The position numbers were made by a program, and so were the translations under genes. 60,886 nucleotides of DNA from Xenorhabdus hominickii (GTDB lineage Bacteria > Pseudomonadota > Gammaproteobacteria > Enterobacterales > Enterobacteriaceae), in assembly GCF_002632725.1 (NCBI RefSeq), contig NZ_NJAI01000004.1:138439-199324 (forward strand), given 5' to 3'. This document shows positions 26,680-38,529 of this stretch, one piece after another. The first letter of the stretch is position 1; the number at the start of each line of letters is the position of its first letter. Under the pieces are notes generated by a model. That model was not told the DNA's origin and searched no databases. It was given only the letters and a program-made list of their open reading frames with translations.

Positions 26680-27069
26680 TTAGAGCCCCAATTTTTCAAA
26701 AATTTTATTGAGTTTCTCTTCCAAAATTGCCGCAGTAAACGGTTTCACAACATAACCGCTGGCTCCGGCTTGTGCTGCTGCAATAATGTTTTCTTTTTTG
26801 GCTTCTGCCGTCACCATCAAGACAGGTAAGGCCGCCAATTTTTCTTCACTGCGAATCATCTTCAGCAATTCAAGACCATCAATGTTTGGCATGTTCCAGT
26901 CAGAAATAACGAAATCAAATTCAGCAGTACGAAGCTTGGTCAACGCTTCTGCCCCATCCTGTGCTTCATCTACATTGTTGAACCCCAATTCTTTCAGTAG
27001 ATTACGCACAATTCGACGCATAGTTGAAAAGTCATCGACTACCAGAAATCTCAGATCCTTACTTGCCAT
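26680..27069 (-). CDS. cheY: Chemotaxis response regulator CheY
   Basis: 129 residues from the ATG at 27069, preceded by AAGGAG. The upstream Met at 27090 lacks a ribosome site. The acidic pair D12/D13, phospho-acceptor D57 ([13 protein letters not shown]), the T/S switch ([10 protein letters not shown]) and K (VVKPF) are all present. Phospho-CheY binds FliM and causes clockwise rotation. Confidence 0.97.
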   Translation of the reverse strand: MASKDLRFLVVDDFSTMRRIVRNLLKELGFNNVDEAQDGAEALTKLRTAEFDFVISDWNMPNIDGLELLKMIRSEEKLAALPVLMVTAEAKKENIIAAAQAGASGYVVKPFTAAILEEKLNKIFEKLGL

Positions 27070-27099
27070 AAAAACTCCTTGGAATTTCACTTATAATTA

Positions 27100-28152
27100 C
27101 TAAATACGAATTGATTGCCCTGCACTGATTTTAGTCAGTATCGCTTTACTGATTTTTTGTATATCCATAATGTCATCAACCGCCCCTAATTGAATCGCTG
27201 CCCTCGGCATGCCAAATACCACACAACTCGCCTCATTTTGTGCCAGTGTATAGGCACCAGCCTGTTTCATTTCCAGTAAACCAGCGGCACCATCACTTCC
27301 CATTCCCGTCAAAATGACGCCTACCGCATTGCGTCCCGCATATTTGGCGACAGAACGAAATAAGACATCAACGGACGGGCGATGGCGATTTACCGCTGGG
27401 GCGCTGGTTGTCATAATCTGGTAATTTGCACCACTGCGGCAAAGTTCCATATGGTAATCCCCTGGCGCAATGTAAGCATGTCCCGGTAAGACACGCTCTC
27501 CATCCTCTGCTTCTTTGACTGTGATCTGACTCAGTTTATTGAGTCTTTCCGCAAATGAACGGGTAAAGCCTGGCGGCATATGTTGTGTGATTAACAAGGC
27601 AGGACTGGTGATTGGCAGGAGTTGCAGCAGATTTTTAATCGCTTCTGTGCCTCCCGTTGATGCCCCGACAGCAATCAATTTTTCACTGGATAGTAGTGGC
27701 TTGAAATTCAGTGGCTCTGAGATCACTGATGCTGACGCGATGGTACTGACTTTTGCCTGAGCCGCAGCTCGGATTTTCTCGGCAATCAATTCACTATAGG
27801 CCAACATGCCTTCGCGGACCCCCAGTTGCGGTTTGGTCACAAAATCTACCGCTCCCAGCTCTAGTGCCTTCAATGTAATTTCCGAACCTTTCGCTGTCAG
27901 GGAAGATACCATGACAACCGGCATAGGACGTAATCGCATTAGTTTCTCAAGAAAATCAATGCCATCCATGCGTGGCATCTCAACATCTAATGTTAATACC
28001 TGCGGGTTGTGTTTTTTAATTAAATCGCGGGCAACAAACGGATCAGGAGCACAATCCACCACTTCCATATCAGGGTGGCTATTGATAATTTCCCGCATAA
28101 TTTGGCGCATCAGCGCCGAATCATCCACACAAAGAACAGTTATTTTATTCAT
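27100..28152 (-). CDS. cheB: Chemoreceptor methylesterase CheB
   Basis: 350 residues. The receiver domain (residues 1-120) has phospho-acceptor D56 in [12 protein letters not shown]. The C-terminal methylesterase has the catalytic Ser in [11 protein letters not shown], His in TQHMPPGFT and Asp in [10 protein letters not shown]. It removes methyl groups from, and deamidates, the receptors. The start overlaps the cheR stop by 8 bp. Confidence 0.97.
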   Translation of the reverse strand: MNKITVLCVDDSALMRQIMREIINSHPDMEVVDCAPDPFVARDLIKKHNPQVLTLDVEMPRMDGIDFLEKLMRLRPMPVVMVSSLTAKGSEITLKALELGAVDFVTKPQLGVREGMLAYSELIAEKIRAAAQAKVSTIASASVISEPLNFKPLLSSEKLIAVGASTGGTEAIKNLLQLLPITSPALLITQHMPPGFTRSFAERLNKLSQITVKEAEDGERVLPGHAYIAPGDYHMELCRSGANYQIMTTSAPAVNRHRPSVDVLFRSVAKYAGRNAVGVILTGMGSDGAAGLLEMKQAGAYTLAQNEASCVVFGMPRAAIQLGAVDDIMDIQKISKAILTKISAGQSIRI

Positions 28153-29032
28153 GACCCCTCCTTGCCTGACCTACACCGTAAACGGTCTGTCCTTGCAAGT
28201 AGAACTCTCGGCTGATTTGAGTGACGTTTTCGGAATGCCCAGCAAAGAGCAAACCATCCGGTTTTAAGAAATTGACAAAACGGCGCAAAATCCTTTCCTG
28301 CGTTTTTTTATCAAAATAAATCATTACGTTACGGCAGAATATCGCATCAAACTTACCTTCCAGCGCCCACTCAGAATCCAATAAATTCAGGTGTTGAAAA
28401 GACACCAGTTCGGAAAGCAAAGGTCGAACCCGAGCATATCCTTCAAAGAAACCTACCCCTTTGAAGAAATATTTCTTCTTCTGGCTCTCACTCAGATATC
28501 GTAATTCTTCCTGTCGATAAACACCTTGCCGGGCTTTTTCCAGCACACTGGTATCTATATCGCTGCCAATGATTTTTATTCGATTTGACCGATGCCCCAG
28601 TGAATCATACAAGGTCATTGCAATAGAATATGGCTCCTCCCCCGTTGAAGCAGCGGCGCTCCAAACGCGGTATGTCCCTCCATTTTTCCTGCTGGCATGT
28701 GCCGCCAAAATAGGAAAATGATGGGCCTCCCTGAAAAACGCAGTAAGATTGGTGGTCAATGCATTGATAAACAGTTCCCATTCATAGCTGTGGTGATCTT
28801 GTTCCAAAATCGACAAATATTGGCCAAAATCATTAAGCTCCAATACACGAAGCCGCCTAATTAAGCGGTTATACACCATCTCACGTTTATTTTTTGCCAG
28901 TACAATGCCAGCCCGTTGATAGATAAACTGGCAGATGCGATCGAATTGCGCATCCGACAAAGCATGCCGCTGAAACATAAAGTTCAGCGGTGCAGTAGCA
29001 TCAGAATCTGAAGCTATTAAATTGTATTTCAT
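28145..29032 (-). CDS. cheR: Chemoreceptor methyltransferase CheR
   Basis: 295 residues. The N-terminal helical domain is followed by the SAM-binding fold with [50 protein letters not shown] and [11 protein letters not shown]. It methylates glutamates on the receptors encoded just upstream, docking on the NWETF tail that one of them carries. It lies 6 bp after the second receptor gene. Confidence 0.97.
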   Translation of the reverse strand: MKYNLIASDSDATAPLNFMFQRHALSDAQFDRICQFIYQRAGIVLAKNKREMVYNRLIRRLRVLELNDFGQYLSILEQDHHSYEWELFINALTTNLTAFFREAHHFPILAAHASRKNGGTYRVWSAAASTGEEPYSIAMTLYDSLGHRSNRIKIIGSDIDTSVLEKARQGVYRQEELRYLSESQKKKYFFKGVGFFEGYARVRPLLSELVSFQHLNLLDSEWALEGKFDAIFCRNVMIYFDKKTQERILRRFVNFLKPDGLLFAGHSENVTQISREFYLQGQTVYGVGQARRGHE

Positions 29033-29038
29033 CTGACC

Positions 29039-30670
29039 TCAGCGTACTTGGCTTACAACATACTCATCGGTCTTGTTTAATGCAGAAAACTTCTGATGAT
29101 CGTATTCATGTTCTGAATCTATCGGCAGTTCAAATTGAGCAACTGTTTTCACTAATATGTCTGCCTTATCTTCAAGTGCTGATGCAGCAGCCGCAGATTG
29201 TTCAACTAATGCCGCATTTTGCTGTGTGACTTGATCCATCTGACTCACTGCCTGAGCAACTTGATGAATACCTCGGCTTTGCTCATCGGAAGCTGAGGCA
29301 ATTTCAGCCATCAACTCAGTGACTTGGTTAACTGATCTCACAAGCTCATCCATCGTTTGTCCCGCATGATTCACCAGTTCTGAGCCTTGGTTTACGCGAT
29401 GGACGGATTCGTCGATTAGTTTTTTGATCTCTTTAGCGGCCTCGGCACTGCGTTGTGCCAGATCGCGGACTTCACCAGCGACTACAGAGAACCCTCTTCC
29501 CTGTTCGCCAGCACGTGCAGCTTCAACAGCTGCATTCAATGCCAGGATATTGGTTTGGAAGGCAATGCCATCAATGACACTGATAATCGCACTGATTTTC
29601 TTCGAACTGTAGGCAATTTCATCCATAGTGGCCACCACGCTGATGGTCAATTCACCGCCTTTCGATGCAGTCAGGGAAGCAGATACTGCCAGTTCACTGG
29701 CCTGACGTGCATTTTCAGCGTTCTGTTTGACAGTAACAGTCAACTCTTCCATGCTAGCAGCAGTTTCTTCCAGCGATGCTGCCTGTTCTTCAGTGCGTGA
29801 TGACAGGTCGGTATTTCCCTGTGTAATCTCCTGAATGCCAGCATACATCTGATTGGTGTTGTCTCGCACAGAAGCAATCGATTTGATCAGAGATTTCTGC
29901 ATGTCACGTAGTTTTCTGAAGATATCGCCAATTTCATCATAGGTCGTAACGGCAATTTCTTTATTCAGACGGCCTTCTGCTACATCCTGGAAACAGGCTC
30001 GCATGTTGTCAAACGGTCGGAGCAGATTACGCCGCATCCACCAATGTGCTGAGGCTGAAACAACAAATACCATCAGGATAGAACCGAAAAACATGGCGAT
30101 GGAGACTTTATAGTAAAATGCACCATCGGAAACCGCTGTACTGATGTTATGACCGAGATACTGCATGTAGTTGTTGTATGCGACCTCTAGCTGGCGCTGA
30201 TAATCCTCTGTGGGTTGATCAAGAAAAGCTTGAAAATTCCCTTCATCGAGATAAGTTCTCAGCTCTTTTAGTGCATTAATATATTCTTGGTAAGAATGTT
30301 CAACCGCAGCCAATAAAGTGGTGCTTTTGTCATTCTTTTCTATTTGAGGTAAGGCACTGAACTGAGCGAAATTCCTTTCCGCTTCATTCAATGAGCTTTT
30401 GAGCAACGCTTCCATGCCGTCTATTTGATCCTGCGATTGTCCCACTTTTTGAGCAATCGCGATTTTGTTGAGAGTGTTACGCGTTTGCAGCATTGCTGCC
30501 CAGCTCAATCCAAGGGTATCTCTTCGTTTAGTTCCCAAATCAATTCTTTCGATATATGACTGGTCTGTATGAATTATTCCTAAAGACAAACCACTCGAAA
30601 TAATTTGCATAACACAAAACATCATGAGCAATAGATACAAACTGGTTGATATGCGAAGCCTGCCTAACAT
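29039..30670 (-). CDS. Methyl-accepting chemotaxis protein, no C-terminal pentapeptide
   Basis: 543 residues; the start has GAGG ten bases upstream. TM1 (about residues 10-30), a periplasmic four-helix sensor (31-185), TM2 (about 190-215), HAMP (216-270), then the signalling domain. The hairpin tip has [33 protein letters not shown], and methylation helices have the [36 protein letters not shown] segment. The C-terminus ends VVSQVR, without a CheR/CheB-binding pentapeptide, so it behaves like a low-abundance receptor needing help from its neighbour. The ligand is unknown. Confidence 0.93.
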   Translation of the reverse strand: MLGRLRISTSLYLLLMMFCVMQIISSGLSLGIIHTDQSYIERIDLGTKRRDTLGLSWAAMLQTRNTLNKIAIAQKVGQSQDQIDGMEALLKSSLNEAERNFAQFSALPQIEKNDKSTTLLAAVEHSYQEYINALKELRTYLDEGNFQAFLDQPTEDYQRQLEVAYNNYMQYLGHNISTAVSDGAFYYKVSIAMFFGSILMVFVVSASAHWWMRRNLLRPFDNMRACFQDVAEGRLNKEIAVTTYDEIGDIFRKLRDMQKSLIKSIASVRDNTNQMYAGIQEITQGNTDLSSRTEEQAASLEETAASMEELTVTVKQNAENARQASELAVSASLTASKGGELTISVVATMDEIAYSSKKISAIISVIDGIAFQTNILALNAAVEAARAGEQGRGFSVVAGEVRDLAQRSAEAAKEIKKLIDESVHRVNQGSELVNHAGQTMDELVRSVNQVTELMAEIASASDEQSRGIHQVAQAVSQMDQVTQQNAALVEQSAAAASALEDKADILVKTVAQFELPIDSEHEYDHQKFSALNKTDEYVVSQVR

Positions 30671-30724
30671 GTAATCACCTCGTTTAACGGCTGCATTATG
30701 CAGCCGTGGTTATCGCTATTATTT

Positions 30725-32428
30725 TTAGAATGTTTCCCAATTAGAGGGGTCTTCCACATTGCTGCCTTTCTTCAGCACGGGAGGATTCGTTTTATTAGCT
30801 GGAGGAGTCGGCGACTTTATCGTCGATAAAACTTCATGTTTTCTTTTCTCAGGCTGCTTCCTTTCGGCCTGCTCCGGTAACTGGAATAACGCGACGGCTT
30901 TAGTCAATATCATGGCCTGCTCTTCTAATGCCGCTGCGGCGGCCGCAGACTGTTCAACCAGTGATGCGTTCTGTTGGGTAACCCTATCCATTTCAGAAAT
31001 AGCGACACCAACTTGAGTAATTCCCCTACTTTGTTCATCAGAAGCCGATGCTATTTCCCCCATAATGTCAGTCACGCGGGTAACAGAGTCGACAATTTTG
31101 TTCATCGTTTCTCCCGCGCTTTCTACTTGTATGGAACCGGTGTCAGTACGGCTTACAGAGTCTTCAATCAGTGATTTGATTTCTTTGGCTGCTTCCGCAC
31201 TGCGTTGTGCCAGATTGCGTACTTCACCAGCAACCACCGCAAAACCGCGGCCATGCTCACCTGCACGGGCAGCTTCTACCGCAGCGTTAAGCGCAAGAAT
31301 ATTAGTCTGGAATGCAATAGCATCAATCACGCCAGTAATATCAGAAATTTTGCGGGAACTGTCTGCAATGTCATGCATGGTTTGCACCACACTCGCCACC
31401 ACTTTACCTCCCTGACGGGCGATATCAGAGGCGTTATCAGCCAGATTGCTCGCTTGGCGGGCATTGTCAGCATTCTGTTTTACCGTTGCCGTCAACTGTT
31501 CCATGCTAGCAGCAGTTTCTTCCAGCGAAGCCACCTGCTGTTCTGTACGAGAAGAGAGATCGTTGTTACCCGCAGCAATTTCACTGGTGCCGGTATAGAT
31601 GGTTTCGGTACTTTGATGAACACTTCTGACAGTATGGATCAATTCATCCTGCATGTGTCTCAGGCCAACCGCCAACATGCCCATTTCATTGGTACCGGAC
31701 ACACTGATGGTTTGGGTCAAGTCACCTTTCGAGAAGGCTTTGATATTTTCCAGCAGCTTGTTCAATGGATTGATCAATGCCTTACGCAAACCAATCCAGC
31801 TTACCGCCATAACCGCAACCAACAATATAAGCACAGAAATCAAGCCAATGATGATATTGCGATAAGCGGCATCAGCTTCGTGCGACACTTCATCATACAG
31901 TTTTTGATTCTGGTTCAGATAAAAGTCGTATTCCACATTAAAAGCGTTCTGATAATCGGTGGTTTTCTGGCCAAAAAACCCTTTATAATCTTTTTTTGCC
32001 AAAAAACCATCCAACTCTTTGAGCGCATTGAGATAGTCATGATGAGTTTGTTTTAAACGTTGGAGACGCTCTGGATCATGTATAGGCAGTTTAGGGAGTT
32101 GATCAAATTGCTCAAAACGGCGTTCCGCACGAGCCAGACTGACTTTGGATTCAGCCATAACATCATCAATGTGGTAAGTACCGTCAAGATCGCGTTCTTT
32201 CATCATATAGATGATGCCAACGCGGTTCAGATTATTACGGGCTTGCAGCAGGTTAATCCAGCTTTCATCCAATAGTTTTTGCTGCTGCCGCATTTTATCT
32301 AATAAATCAAAGGCTTCAGTATCGTTCTTTAAACCATTAAAGAACAGTCCCCCGGAGATAAATTGCAGAGCACCAAATAATATGATGACTGAGATAAGTC
32401 CCGTCACTATTTTCATTCGGTTAAACAT
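30725..32428 (-). CDS. Methyl-accepting chemotaxis protein with NWETF tail
   Basis: 567 residues from the ATG at 32428, preceded by AAGGGAAG. An upstream reading frame to 32563 would run through the sigma-28 promoter and is rejected. TM1, periplasmic sensor, TM2 and HAMP are followed by the signalling hairpin with the [30 protein letters not shown] tip. It ends in NWETF, the exact CheR/CheB-tethering pentapeptide of E. coli Tsr and Tar. The signal domain differs from the second receptor, so the ligands should differ; neither is identifiable. Confidence 0.94.
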   Translation of the reverse strand: MFNRMKIVTGLISVIILFGALQFISGGLFFNGLKNDTEAFDLLDKMRQQQKLLDESWINLLQARNNLNRVGIIYMMKERDLDGTYHIDDVMAESKVSLARAERRFEQFDQLPKLPIHDPERLQRLKQTHHDYLNALKELDGFLAKKDYKGFFGQKTTDYQNAFNVEYDFYLNQNQKLYDEVSHEADAAYRNIIIGLISVLILLVAVMAVSWIGLRKALINPLNKLLENIKAFSKGDLTQTISVSGTNEMGMLAVGLRHMQDELIHTVRSVHQSTETIYTGTSEIAAGNNDLSSRTEQQVASLEETAASMEQLTATVKQNADNARQASNLADNASDIARQGGKVVASVVQTMHDIADSSRKISDITGVIDAIAFQTNILALNAAVEAARAGEHGRGFAVVAGEVRNLAQRSAEAAKEIKSLIEDSVSRTDTGSIQVESAGETMNKIVDSVTRVTDIMGEIASASDEQSRGITQVGVAISEMDRVTQQNASLVEQSAAAAAALEEQAMILTKAVALFQLPEQAERKQPEKRKHEVLSTIKSPTPPANKTNPPVLKKGSNVEDPSNWETF

Positions 32429-32462
32429 GACTTCCCTTTTGTAATAAATTGCTATGCCAGTG

Positions 32463-32489
32463 TTATCGGCATCCACAAAAGGAACTTTA
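32463..32489 (-). promoter_or_regulatory. Sigma-28 (FliA) promoter of the receptor-cheRBYZ genes
   Basis: On the minus strand TAAAGTTC, 11 bases, GCCGATAA: one mismatch in the -35 element and a perfect -10 element. It lies about 35 bp upstream of the first receptor start and downstream of cheW, as in E. coli, where the tar-cheZ operon has its own class III promoter. Confidence 0.9.
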
Positions 32490-32576
32490 CGCGTAATTCT
32501 AAAAATTGATTTTTTACGGTGTTTTTTTGATCTAGAACAATTAAGGCTGTTGTTTGATCGCAACAGCCCCGAAATA

Positions 32577-33074
32577 TCAGTCTTTGGTGACTGAATCTAC
32601 CAGCGCCATTTCTTCGCTGTTAAGAAGTTTTTCGATATCGACCAGAATCAACATACGTTCATCAATAGAACCCAGCCCTGTCAGGTATTCTGTTGATAAG
32701 GTGACCGCAAATTCTGGTGCAGGGCAGATTTGATCGTCTTTCAGGGATAACACGTCAGATACGCCATCAACGACAATTCCGACGATACGGTTAAGCAGAT
32801 TCAGGACAATAACAACCGTGTTGTCGTTATACGTGATATCTTCCTGTGAGAATTTGATCCTCAAGTCAATAATAGGAACAATCACTCCGCGCAGGTTGGT
32901 GATGCCCTTGATAAAGGCAGGTGTGTTAGCAATACGGGTAACATGATCATACCCACGGATTTCCTGCACTTTCAATATTTCAATTCCATACTCTTCGTCA
33001 CCCAAGGTGAAGACCAGATATTCCTTTCCGGTCGTTTCCCCCGATAATTTATTGAATTCTTCTATGGCTGACAT
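32577..33074 (-). CDS. cheW: Chemotaxis coupling protein CheW
   Basis: 165 residues from the ATG at 33074 ([12 protein letters not shown]), with AAGGT upstream. It is a single CheW-like SH3 pair: [60 protein letters not shown] and LDG-like [15 protein letters not shown]. It bridges receptors to CheA. It lies 95 bp after cheA in the mot-che run. Confidence 0.96.
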   Translation of the reverse strand: MSAIEEFNKLSGETTGKEYLVFTLGDEEYGIEILKVQEIRGYDHVTRIANTPAFIKGITNLRGVIVPIIDLRIKFSQEDITYNDNTVVIVLNLLNRIVGIVVDGVSDVLSLKDDQICPAPEFAVTLSTEYLTGLGSIDERMLILVDIEKLLNSEEMALVDSVTKD

Positions 33075-33169
33075 GATGTTACCTTTTACTGTGAAAGTCA
33101 TTGTCCAAAAGTAGCTGTAAAAAAGTCACTGTGAAAACGTTACTGCAAAAAACATTACTGTAAAAATAG

Positions 33170-35323
33170 CTAATTGACATTCACCAGCCCCGCTTTGCGC
33201 TCAGCCAACTGTTCGTGGTTAAGTTTCTGCAAGGCAGGAATATCAACTATAAGTGCAACGCTACCATCCCCCATGATGGTGGCCGCTGAGATACCTGGCA
33301 CTTTGCGGTAATTGCTCTCAATGTTTTTAACAACAACTTGATGCTGCCCCACCAGTTTATCCACCAACAACGCATAGCGGCGTCCGGCACTCTGCACAAT
33401 GACGGCAATACCTTTTGTTGGATCAGTTATTCCATTCGGAATATCAAATATCCGGTACAGTTCAAGCAACGGTAAGTATTCACCACGTACCTGCAATAGC
33501 TTTTCATCACCAGTCAACGGATAAATATCTTCATCCTGTGGCTGCAATGAGCTGACTACGGCGCCTAGTGGCAAAATGAAAACTTCATTATTAACTCTGA
33601 CAGACATGCCATCCAGTATTGCCAATGTCAGTGGTAACAGAATACGAATGACTGTCCCCTTTCCTTCTTGGAAGGTGATCTGAATCTGTCCGCCCATATC
33701 CTGAATATTGCGCTTAACCACATCCATGCCGACACCACGGCCAGAAACATCGGTGACCACTTCTGCGGTAGAAAATCCTGGAGCAAAGATCAGCATGGCC
33801 ACTTCTTCATTGCTCATGTTTTCACTGATGCTCAATCCTTGAGACTGCGCTTTTGCTAAGATCTTCTGACGATTTAATCCCGCACCGTCATCAATCACTT
33901 CAATGCAGATATTTCCGCCCTGATGTTCAGCAGACAGTGTTAACTTGCCTGTTTCTTCTTTTCCGGCTGCGAGCCGTTTTTCTGGACTTTCGATACCATG
34001 GTCAAGACTATTACGCACCAAGTGTGTAAGTGGATCGATAATTCGCTCAATCAGGCTTTTATCCAATTCTGTTGAGCTACCAATCAGCATCAATTCCACT
34101 TTCTTATTAAGTTTTCCAGCCAAATCGCGCACTAAACGCGGATAACGGCTAAAGACATACTCCATCGGCATCATGCGGATAGACATGACAGATTCTTGCA
34201 AATCGCGGGAATTTCGTTGCAATTGGGCCATGCAGCTCAATAGTTCGCTATGTTTTGTCGGCTCCAGGCCATTGCAGTGTTGAGCCAACATGGATTGAGT
34301 AATAACCAGTTCGCCCACCAAGTTAATAAGTTGATCAACTTTTTCAACAGCAACACGAATACTGGAGGATTCAGCACGTTGACGAGGTGACCCAGCAGCA
34401 GGACGTGGCGCTGGACGACCTGTTATAGGCGCATCCGTTTTTTTCGGAGCATCAATCAATTGTGGATTATTTGCAGTTACCGTATTTGCCGTTGCACTGA
34501 TCTCTTTCGCCGTATTTTTTTCTACTTCATCTTCTTGCTGTGTTTCGGTGTCCGTATTTTCTGATTGTGATTCATTCGGTGGCAAAAACGTTATCTGTTC
34601 AGGCTCAATGACAAAACACAGCACAGCCGTAATATCATCTTCTGTTGCAGAGGTAATCATTGATGCTTCAAGACTGTTTGAAGTTTGTTCAACATCATAA
34701 AGATCACCAAGATGCCCCAATTCATCCTTTAGCAAAGCAACTTCACGTTCTTTCAATCCAGATAAATGAACCCTGATCCTTCCATGATCAGTTTTGTCTA
34801 CGGAAATTTGTTTTTCTTCTGGCTGAGCTTTTGTACCATCTTGTTCTGCCTCAACGACATCTACAACGGCTTCCTTTTCAAATTCAGTCTGAATATCAGC
34901 GAATACAGCAGCAGATTCATCTTCCCGTTTATCTTCCTCTAGCTCTAATGCAAGCTGACGCAATGTCTCACAAATGTAATTGAATGTATCTTCATCCGGC
35001 TCCTGAGAACTTTTATAAGCATCCAATTGTTGCTGCATAATATCTTTCGCTTCTAAAAACAGGTTGATAATGTCAAAAGTCAGGCGGATCTCGTCACGTC
35101 TGGCGCTGTCGAGCAGATTCTCTAAAACATGCGTAGTCTGTTGCAGTTTGGTAAAACCAAAAGTCGCAGCGCCCCCCTTAATGGAGTGGGCGCTGCGAAA
35201 TATTGCGTTTAACTGTTCATGATCAGGTTCATCGGCATTCAGCAACAATAAATGCTGCTCCATATCGGCCAATAGTTCATCTGCTTCATCAAAGAAAGTC
35301 TGATAAAACTCGGTAATATCCAT
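33170..35323 (-). CDS. cheA: Chemotaxis histidine kinase CheA
   Basis: 717 residues (E. coli 654), longer mainly in the P1-P2 and P2-P3 linkers, which are rich in E, Q, T and P. P1 HPt has H46 in FRSAHSIKGGAATFG. P3 dimerisation (AVEKVDQLINLVGELVI) is followed by the P4 ATPase with N box LVRNSLDHGIESPEKR, G1 VIDDGAGLNRQKI and G2 GRGVGMDVVKRNI. P5, the CheW-like domain, ends the protein. It phosphorylates CheY and CheB. Confidence 0.97.
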   Translation of the reverse strand: MDITEFYQTFFDEADELLADMEQHLLLLNADEPDHEQLNAIFRSAHSIKGGAATFGFTKLQQTTHVLENLLDSARRDEIRLTFDIINLFLEAKDIMQQQLDAYKSSQEPDEDTFNYICETLRQLALELEEDKREDESAAVFADIQTEFEKEAVVDVVEAEQDGTKAQPEEKQISVDKTDHGRIRVHLSGLKEREVALLKDELGHLGDLYDVEQTSNSLEASMITSATEDDITAVLCFVIEPEQITFLPPNESQSENTDTETQQEDEVEKNTAKEISATANTVTANNPQLIDAPKKTDAPITGRPAPRPAAGSPRQRAESSSIRVAVEKVDQLINLVGELVITQSMLAQHCNGLEPTKHSELLSCMAQLQRNSRDLQESVMSIRMMPMEYVFSRYPRLVRDLAGKLNKKVELMLIGSSTELDKSLIERIIDPLTHLVRNSLDHGIESPEKRLAAGKEETGKLTLSAEHQGGNICIEVIDDGAGLNRQKILAKAQSQGLSISENMSNEEVAMLIFAPGFSTAEVVTDVSGRGVGMDVVKRNIQDMGGQIQITFQEGKGTVIRILLPLTLAILDGMSVRVNNEVFILPLGAVVSSLQPQDEDIYPLTGDEKLLQVRGEYLPLLELYRIFDIPNGITDPTKGIAVIVQSAGRRYALLVDKLVGQHQVVVKNIESNYRKVPGISAATIMGDGSVALIVDIPALQKLNHEQLAERKAGLVNVN

Positions 35324-35394
35324 CGTTACTTACTCTGTCACCTTATTTAGTATCATTGGATGGTTCAGCAGCAGGCTGCTCCGGTTTTTTTATT

Positions 35395-36333
35395 TCAGTG
35401 GATCGTTCCGTGGGTTGCTGGAGAAGGTGTTCCCTCATTCGAATCCGTTCTGATGACTTCCTTCATATCCATACTATTGTTAGCCGTCATGGCACTGCCA
35501 CCACTGTTTTCCTGCTCAATCCGCTTTTCTGCATCTTTATTCAGTACAATGATGCTGATACGACGGTTAACCGGCGCATTAGGATCGATGCCTTTTTGCA
35601 TGCTCACGGTGGATGACATACCCACAACACGCAAAATTTTGACTTCATCCAAACCGCCCATCAACAATTCACGCCTTGACGCATTAGCACGATCAGAAGA
35701 AAGTTCCCAGTTACTGTAACCCCGCTGACCGTTGGCATACTGTAAACTATCCGTATGACCAGAAAGGCTGACTTTATTTGGAATATCATTCAAGATCGGC
35801 GCAATTGCCTGCAAGATATCGCTCATGTAACTCTCAACCTTCGCACTGCCAATCATGAACATCGGACGATTTTCTCGATCGATGATCTGAATACGCAACC
35901 CTTCGTCCATCATGTCTATCAATAAATGAGGACGCAGTTCTTTAAGACGAGGATCAGTGAGAATCAGTTGATCAAGTTGCTGGCGCAAACGATTCAAGCG
36001 ACGGTTTTCTTCACTTTTTTCATCCACTTTGGATTGACGGGAAATTTCCCCATTCTGTTGGAAAACATCATCGCCTCCTCCAGGAATCGGATTTGTACTA
36101 TCGCTGCTTTTTGGCCCTTTATTGATCGCTACCTGCAAAGGCGTACGAAAATATTCTGCTATGCTGGTCAATTCCTGTGGACTCGCGATTGATATCAGCC
36201 ACATAACCAAAAAGAACGCCATCATTGCAGTCATGAAATCGGCATATGCGATTTTCCATGATCCTCCAAAATGCCTCGAATCATGTTTTTTTCGCCTCTT
36301 TATTCTAACGACAGAAACATTATTCGTTTTCAT
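35395..36333 (-). CDS. motB: Flagellar stator protein MotB
   Basis: 312 residues. The proton-path Asp is D32 in [21 protein letters not shown], the single membrane helix. The C-terminal OmpA-like peptidoglycan-binding domain carries [23 protein letters not shown] and [15 protein letters not shown]. It starts 2 bp after motA. The last ten residues look irregular, because a different frame downstream resumes a coding-like tail ([18 protein letters not shown]) that stops at 35343, close to cheA. A late frameshift is possible but would not touch the functional domains. Confidence 0.95.
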   Translation of the reverse strand: MKTNNVSVVRIKRRKKHDSRHFGGSWKIAYADFMTAMMAFFLVMWLISIASPQELTSIAEYFRTPLQVAINKGPKSSDSTNPIPGGGDDVFQQNGEISRQSKVDEKSEENRRLNRLRQQLDQLILTDPRLKELRPHLLIDMMDEGLRIQIIDRENRPMFMIGSAKVESYMSDILQAIAPILNDIPNKVSLSGHTDSLQYANGQRGYSNWELSSDRANASRRELLMGGLDEVKILRVVGMSSTVSMQKGIDPNAPVNRRISIIVLNKDAEKRIEQENSGGSAMTANNSMDMKEVIRTDSNEGTPSPATHGTIH

Positions 36334-36335
36334 AA

Positions 36336-37217
36336 TTATTCTTCAACTTCTTGCTGTACAGGGGCTTTAACCCGACGAACATGCTCTTCAAGCTCTGTAA
36401 ATGAAGGACGATCTGTGAGGAATAATGTTTTGCGGCCAAACTCAACAGCAATTTGTGGTGCATAACCATGCAGACTAGAAAGCAGCGTTACTTTAATGCA
36501 TTGCATCATTTTGACTTGTTCACTACTGCGCTGACGTAATAACGTCGCTAGAGGAGAAACAAAACCATAAGCCAATAAGATCCCTAGAAATGTTCCCACC
36601 ATTGCATGTGCGATCAAAGCACCCAGCTCTCCTGCAGGACGATCCGCAGATCCTAAGGCATGTACCACCCCCATTACGGCAGCGACAATCCCGAATGCAG
36701 GTAATGAATCCCCCACCAACGACAAACTCGTCGCTGGCACTTCACTCTCTTGCTCGTAAGTTTCGATTTCTTCATCCATCAAGGCTTCGATTTCATGAGG
36801 GTTCATATTACCGCTGATGATTAAGCGCATGTAATCAGTGATAAAATCCATCAAATACTGATCTTTCAACAAGCTAGGATACTGTGTAAAAATGTCGCTT
36901 TGATGTGGATTTTCAATATCTCGTTCCAATGCCAAAAGCCCATGTTGACGAGATTTAGACAGCAGACGGAACTGCAACGCCATGAGATCCATGTACATCT
37001 TTTTGTTATATTTTGATCTGCGCAATACTTTTGGCAAAACACGCAGCGTTGCCTTTATCGCCTTACCATTATTGCCTACGATAAAAGCACCAATTCCCGC
37101 ACCTGCAATAATCAAAAATTCAGCTGGCTGATAAAGTGCGCCCAGATGGCCACCGACAAGCAGATAGCCACCAATCACCGCACCAAAAACCACGATATAT
37201 CCTAAAAGTACTAACAC
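36336..37217 (-). CDS. motA: Flagellar stator protein MotA
   Basis: 293 residues, standard length. There are four membrane helices. The cytoplasmic loop with [27 protein letters not shown] contains the charged residues that contact Fli[53 protein letters not shown] holds the helix-3/4 prolines. It forms the pentameric ring of the H+ stator with the MotB dimer. I found no convincing sigma-28 promoter in its 135-bp upstream gap. Confidence 0.97.
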   Translation of the reverse strand: MLVLLGYIVVFGAVIGGYLLVGGHLGALYQPAEFLIIAGAGIGAFIVGNNGKAIKATLRVLPKVLRRSKYNKKMYMDLMALQFRLLSKSRQHGLLALERDIENPHQSDIFTQYPSLLKDQYLMDFITDYMRLIISGNMNPHEIEALMDEEIETYEQESEVPATSLSLVGDSLPAFGIVAAVMGVVHALGSADRPAGELGALIAHAMVGTFLGILLAYGFVSPLATLLRQRSSEQVKMMQCIKVTLLSSLHGYAPQIAVEFGRKTLFLTDRPSFTELEEHVRRVKAPVQQEVEE

Positions 37218-37296
37218 GCGATATCCTTTAGCTAAGTTGGTGAGCAGATGGGATTTGAACAGGGTGAATTAATAAGCAGAAGAAAGGGGGTGGTAG

Positions 37297-37331
37297 CAGG
37301 TTACAGGTTTTATATTCAAACCTGTAACCTG
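37297..37331. terminator. Perfect hairpin between flhC and motA
   Basis: CAGGTTACAGGTTT and AAACCTGTAACCTG make a perfect 14-bp stem with a 7-base loop (TATATTC). It lies 22 bp after the flhC stop. No strong T run follows on either strand, so it may attenuate read-through from flhDC into motAB or protect the mRNA end, rather than terminate fully. Confidence 0.55.
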
Positions 37332-37352
37332 AATTTAACTTCCAGTTTTAAT

Positions 37353-37934
37353 TCACATCGCTTGCTGAGCAAATCCATCCAGCAGTTGTGAATTAATATC
37401 GGCAGGTTGAGAGGAAAGTTTACGTTTTTTTACCGCTCGTGAAGGCGGCTGGCAAAGACTACAAACAAAGCTATTCACTGGTTGGTGAGCATGCGTGATG
37501 AAAGTTCCACCACAGCAGCGACACTCTGTCGGTTGTAACATACCACTGTCAACAAAACGAACCAGTGTCCAAGCTCTGGTCAACGCCAAAACAGGTCCAC
37601 CTTCACTACCCGGAGGACATTGCTCAAGGTACAGCCGATAGGCTCTTACAACAACCTCTACACCTTCACAATGTCCACTTTTCAACAGAAAACGGTAAGC
37701 ATTGTAGAACATTGACGAATGAATATTCTGTTCCCAAGTCATAAACCAATCCGTCGAAAACGGTAGCATTCCTTTAGGGGGAGGACTTCCCCGCAATTCT
37801 TTATACAGCCTGATCAATCGACCTCTGCTTAGTTGAGTTTCACTCTCAAGCATCTGCAATCTAGCGCCTAAAGTGATGAGTTCCATTGCCAGCTGAATAT
37901 CTTTCGCTTCCTGAACAATACTTTTCTCAACCAT
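37353..37934 (-). CDS. flhC: Flagellar master regulator subunit FlhC
   Basis: 193 residues (E. coli 192). [64 protein letters not shown] is nearly identical to the enterobacterial protein. The zinc-binding cysteines are visible in [13 protein letters not shown] and FVCSLC. With FlhD it forms the FlhD4C2 activator of class II flagellar promoters. It starts 2 bp after flhD. Confidence 0.97.
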   Translation of the reverse strand: MVEKSIVQEAKDIQLAMELITLGARLQMLESETQLSRGRLIRLYKELRGSPPPKGMLPFSTDWFMTWEQNIHSSMFYNAYRFLLKSGHCEGVEVVVRAYRLYLEQCPPGSEGGPVLALTRAWTLVRFVDSGMLQPTECRCCGGTFITHAHQPVNSFVCSLCQPPSRAVKKRKLSSQPADINSQLLDGFAQQAM

Positions 37935-37936
37935 CT

Positions 37937-38287
37937 TTACGCTCTTTTCTTTATTGAAGTGTCATCCTTCGCAGATAACTGCTGAAAAAGATGAGTAGAC
38001 AGCAAAATACCTGTATGAATCTGTTGCAGATCGTCTACCCGCGATTCCTTCGTTAACTGCTTTACGGTTTCGTGATCTTCAAACCGAAAATGGCAAACTA
38101 GTTGGTTTGTTTCAGCTAATTTTACTAACTGAGGCAATGTCAGCTCGGCCAACGTATCAGCCATCGATTCACTAATACCTAAACGGAACATCGCAGATGC
38201 TTTCTCATGGTTAATTAGCCGTTGCGCTAAAAGCAAATACGATAAATTTATGTCATAAATATGTTTGAGCAATTCAACCGTACTCAT
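37937..38287 (-). CDS. flhD: Flagellar master regulator subunit FlhD
   Basis: 116 residues from the ATG at 38287, which matches the family start ([25 protein letters not shown]). The upstream TTG at 38323 is not used by relatives. [41 protein letters not shown] and [17 protein letters not shown] are conserved. The ribosome site is weak. Transcription should start about 260 bp upstream, where CRP and RcsAB sites lie. Confidence 0.96.
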   Translation of the reverse strand: MSTVELLKHIYDINLSYLLLAQRLINHEKASAMFRLGISESMADTLAELTLPQLVKLAETNQLVCHFRFEDHETVKQLTKESRVDDLQQIHTGILLSTHLFQQLSAKDDTSIKKRA

Positions 38288-38529
38288 TTCTATATATCCC
38301 GTCCGATTACATGAAAAAATCAAATTAAGTGATCAAAGAATCACTCACGACAAAATTACCAGTAGCATGAGATTCAATAATCTCCGACATAACTGAAATA
38401 TACATCTTTAGCCAGAGCAGTAACTGTCCTTTGTATTACTCTTGGGATCGCCCAATTTCTAAAATATTTCGGTAATGGGTTGTAAAAGTATTATTGCGTC
38501 ATCTGGGTAATGCACTTGCCACAATTGAT

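Noticed and set aside
30685..30737. Possible second sigma-28 promoter before the second receptor (AGCGATAA with GAAACATT)
   Set aside because: The -35 element barely matches and lies inside the end of the preceding gene. The nearby CGGCTGCAT hairpin is more notable, but neither could be assigned a role.
32429..32563. 45-residue N-terminal extension of the first receptor
   Set aside because: It would be translated from DNA that holds a near-perfect sigma-28 promoter, and the ATG at 32428 has a strong ribosome site.
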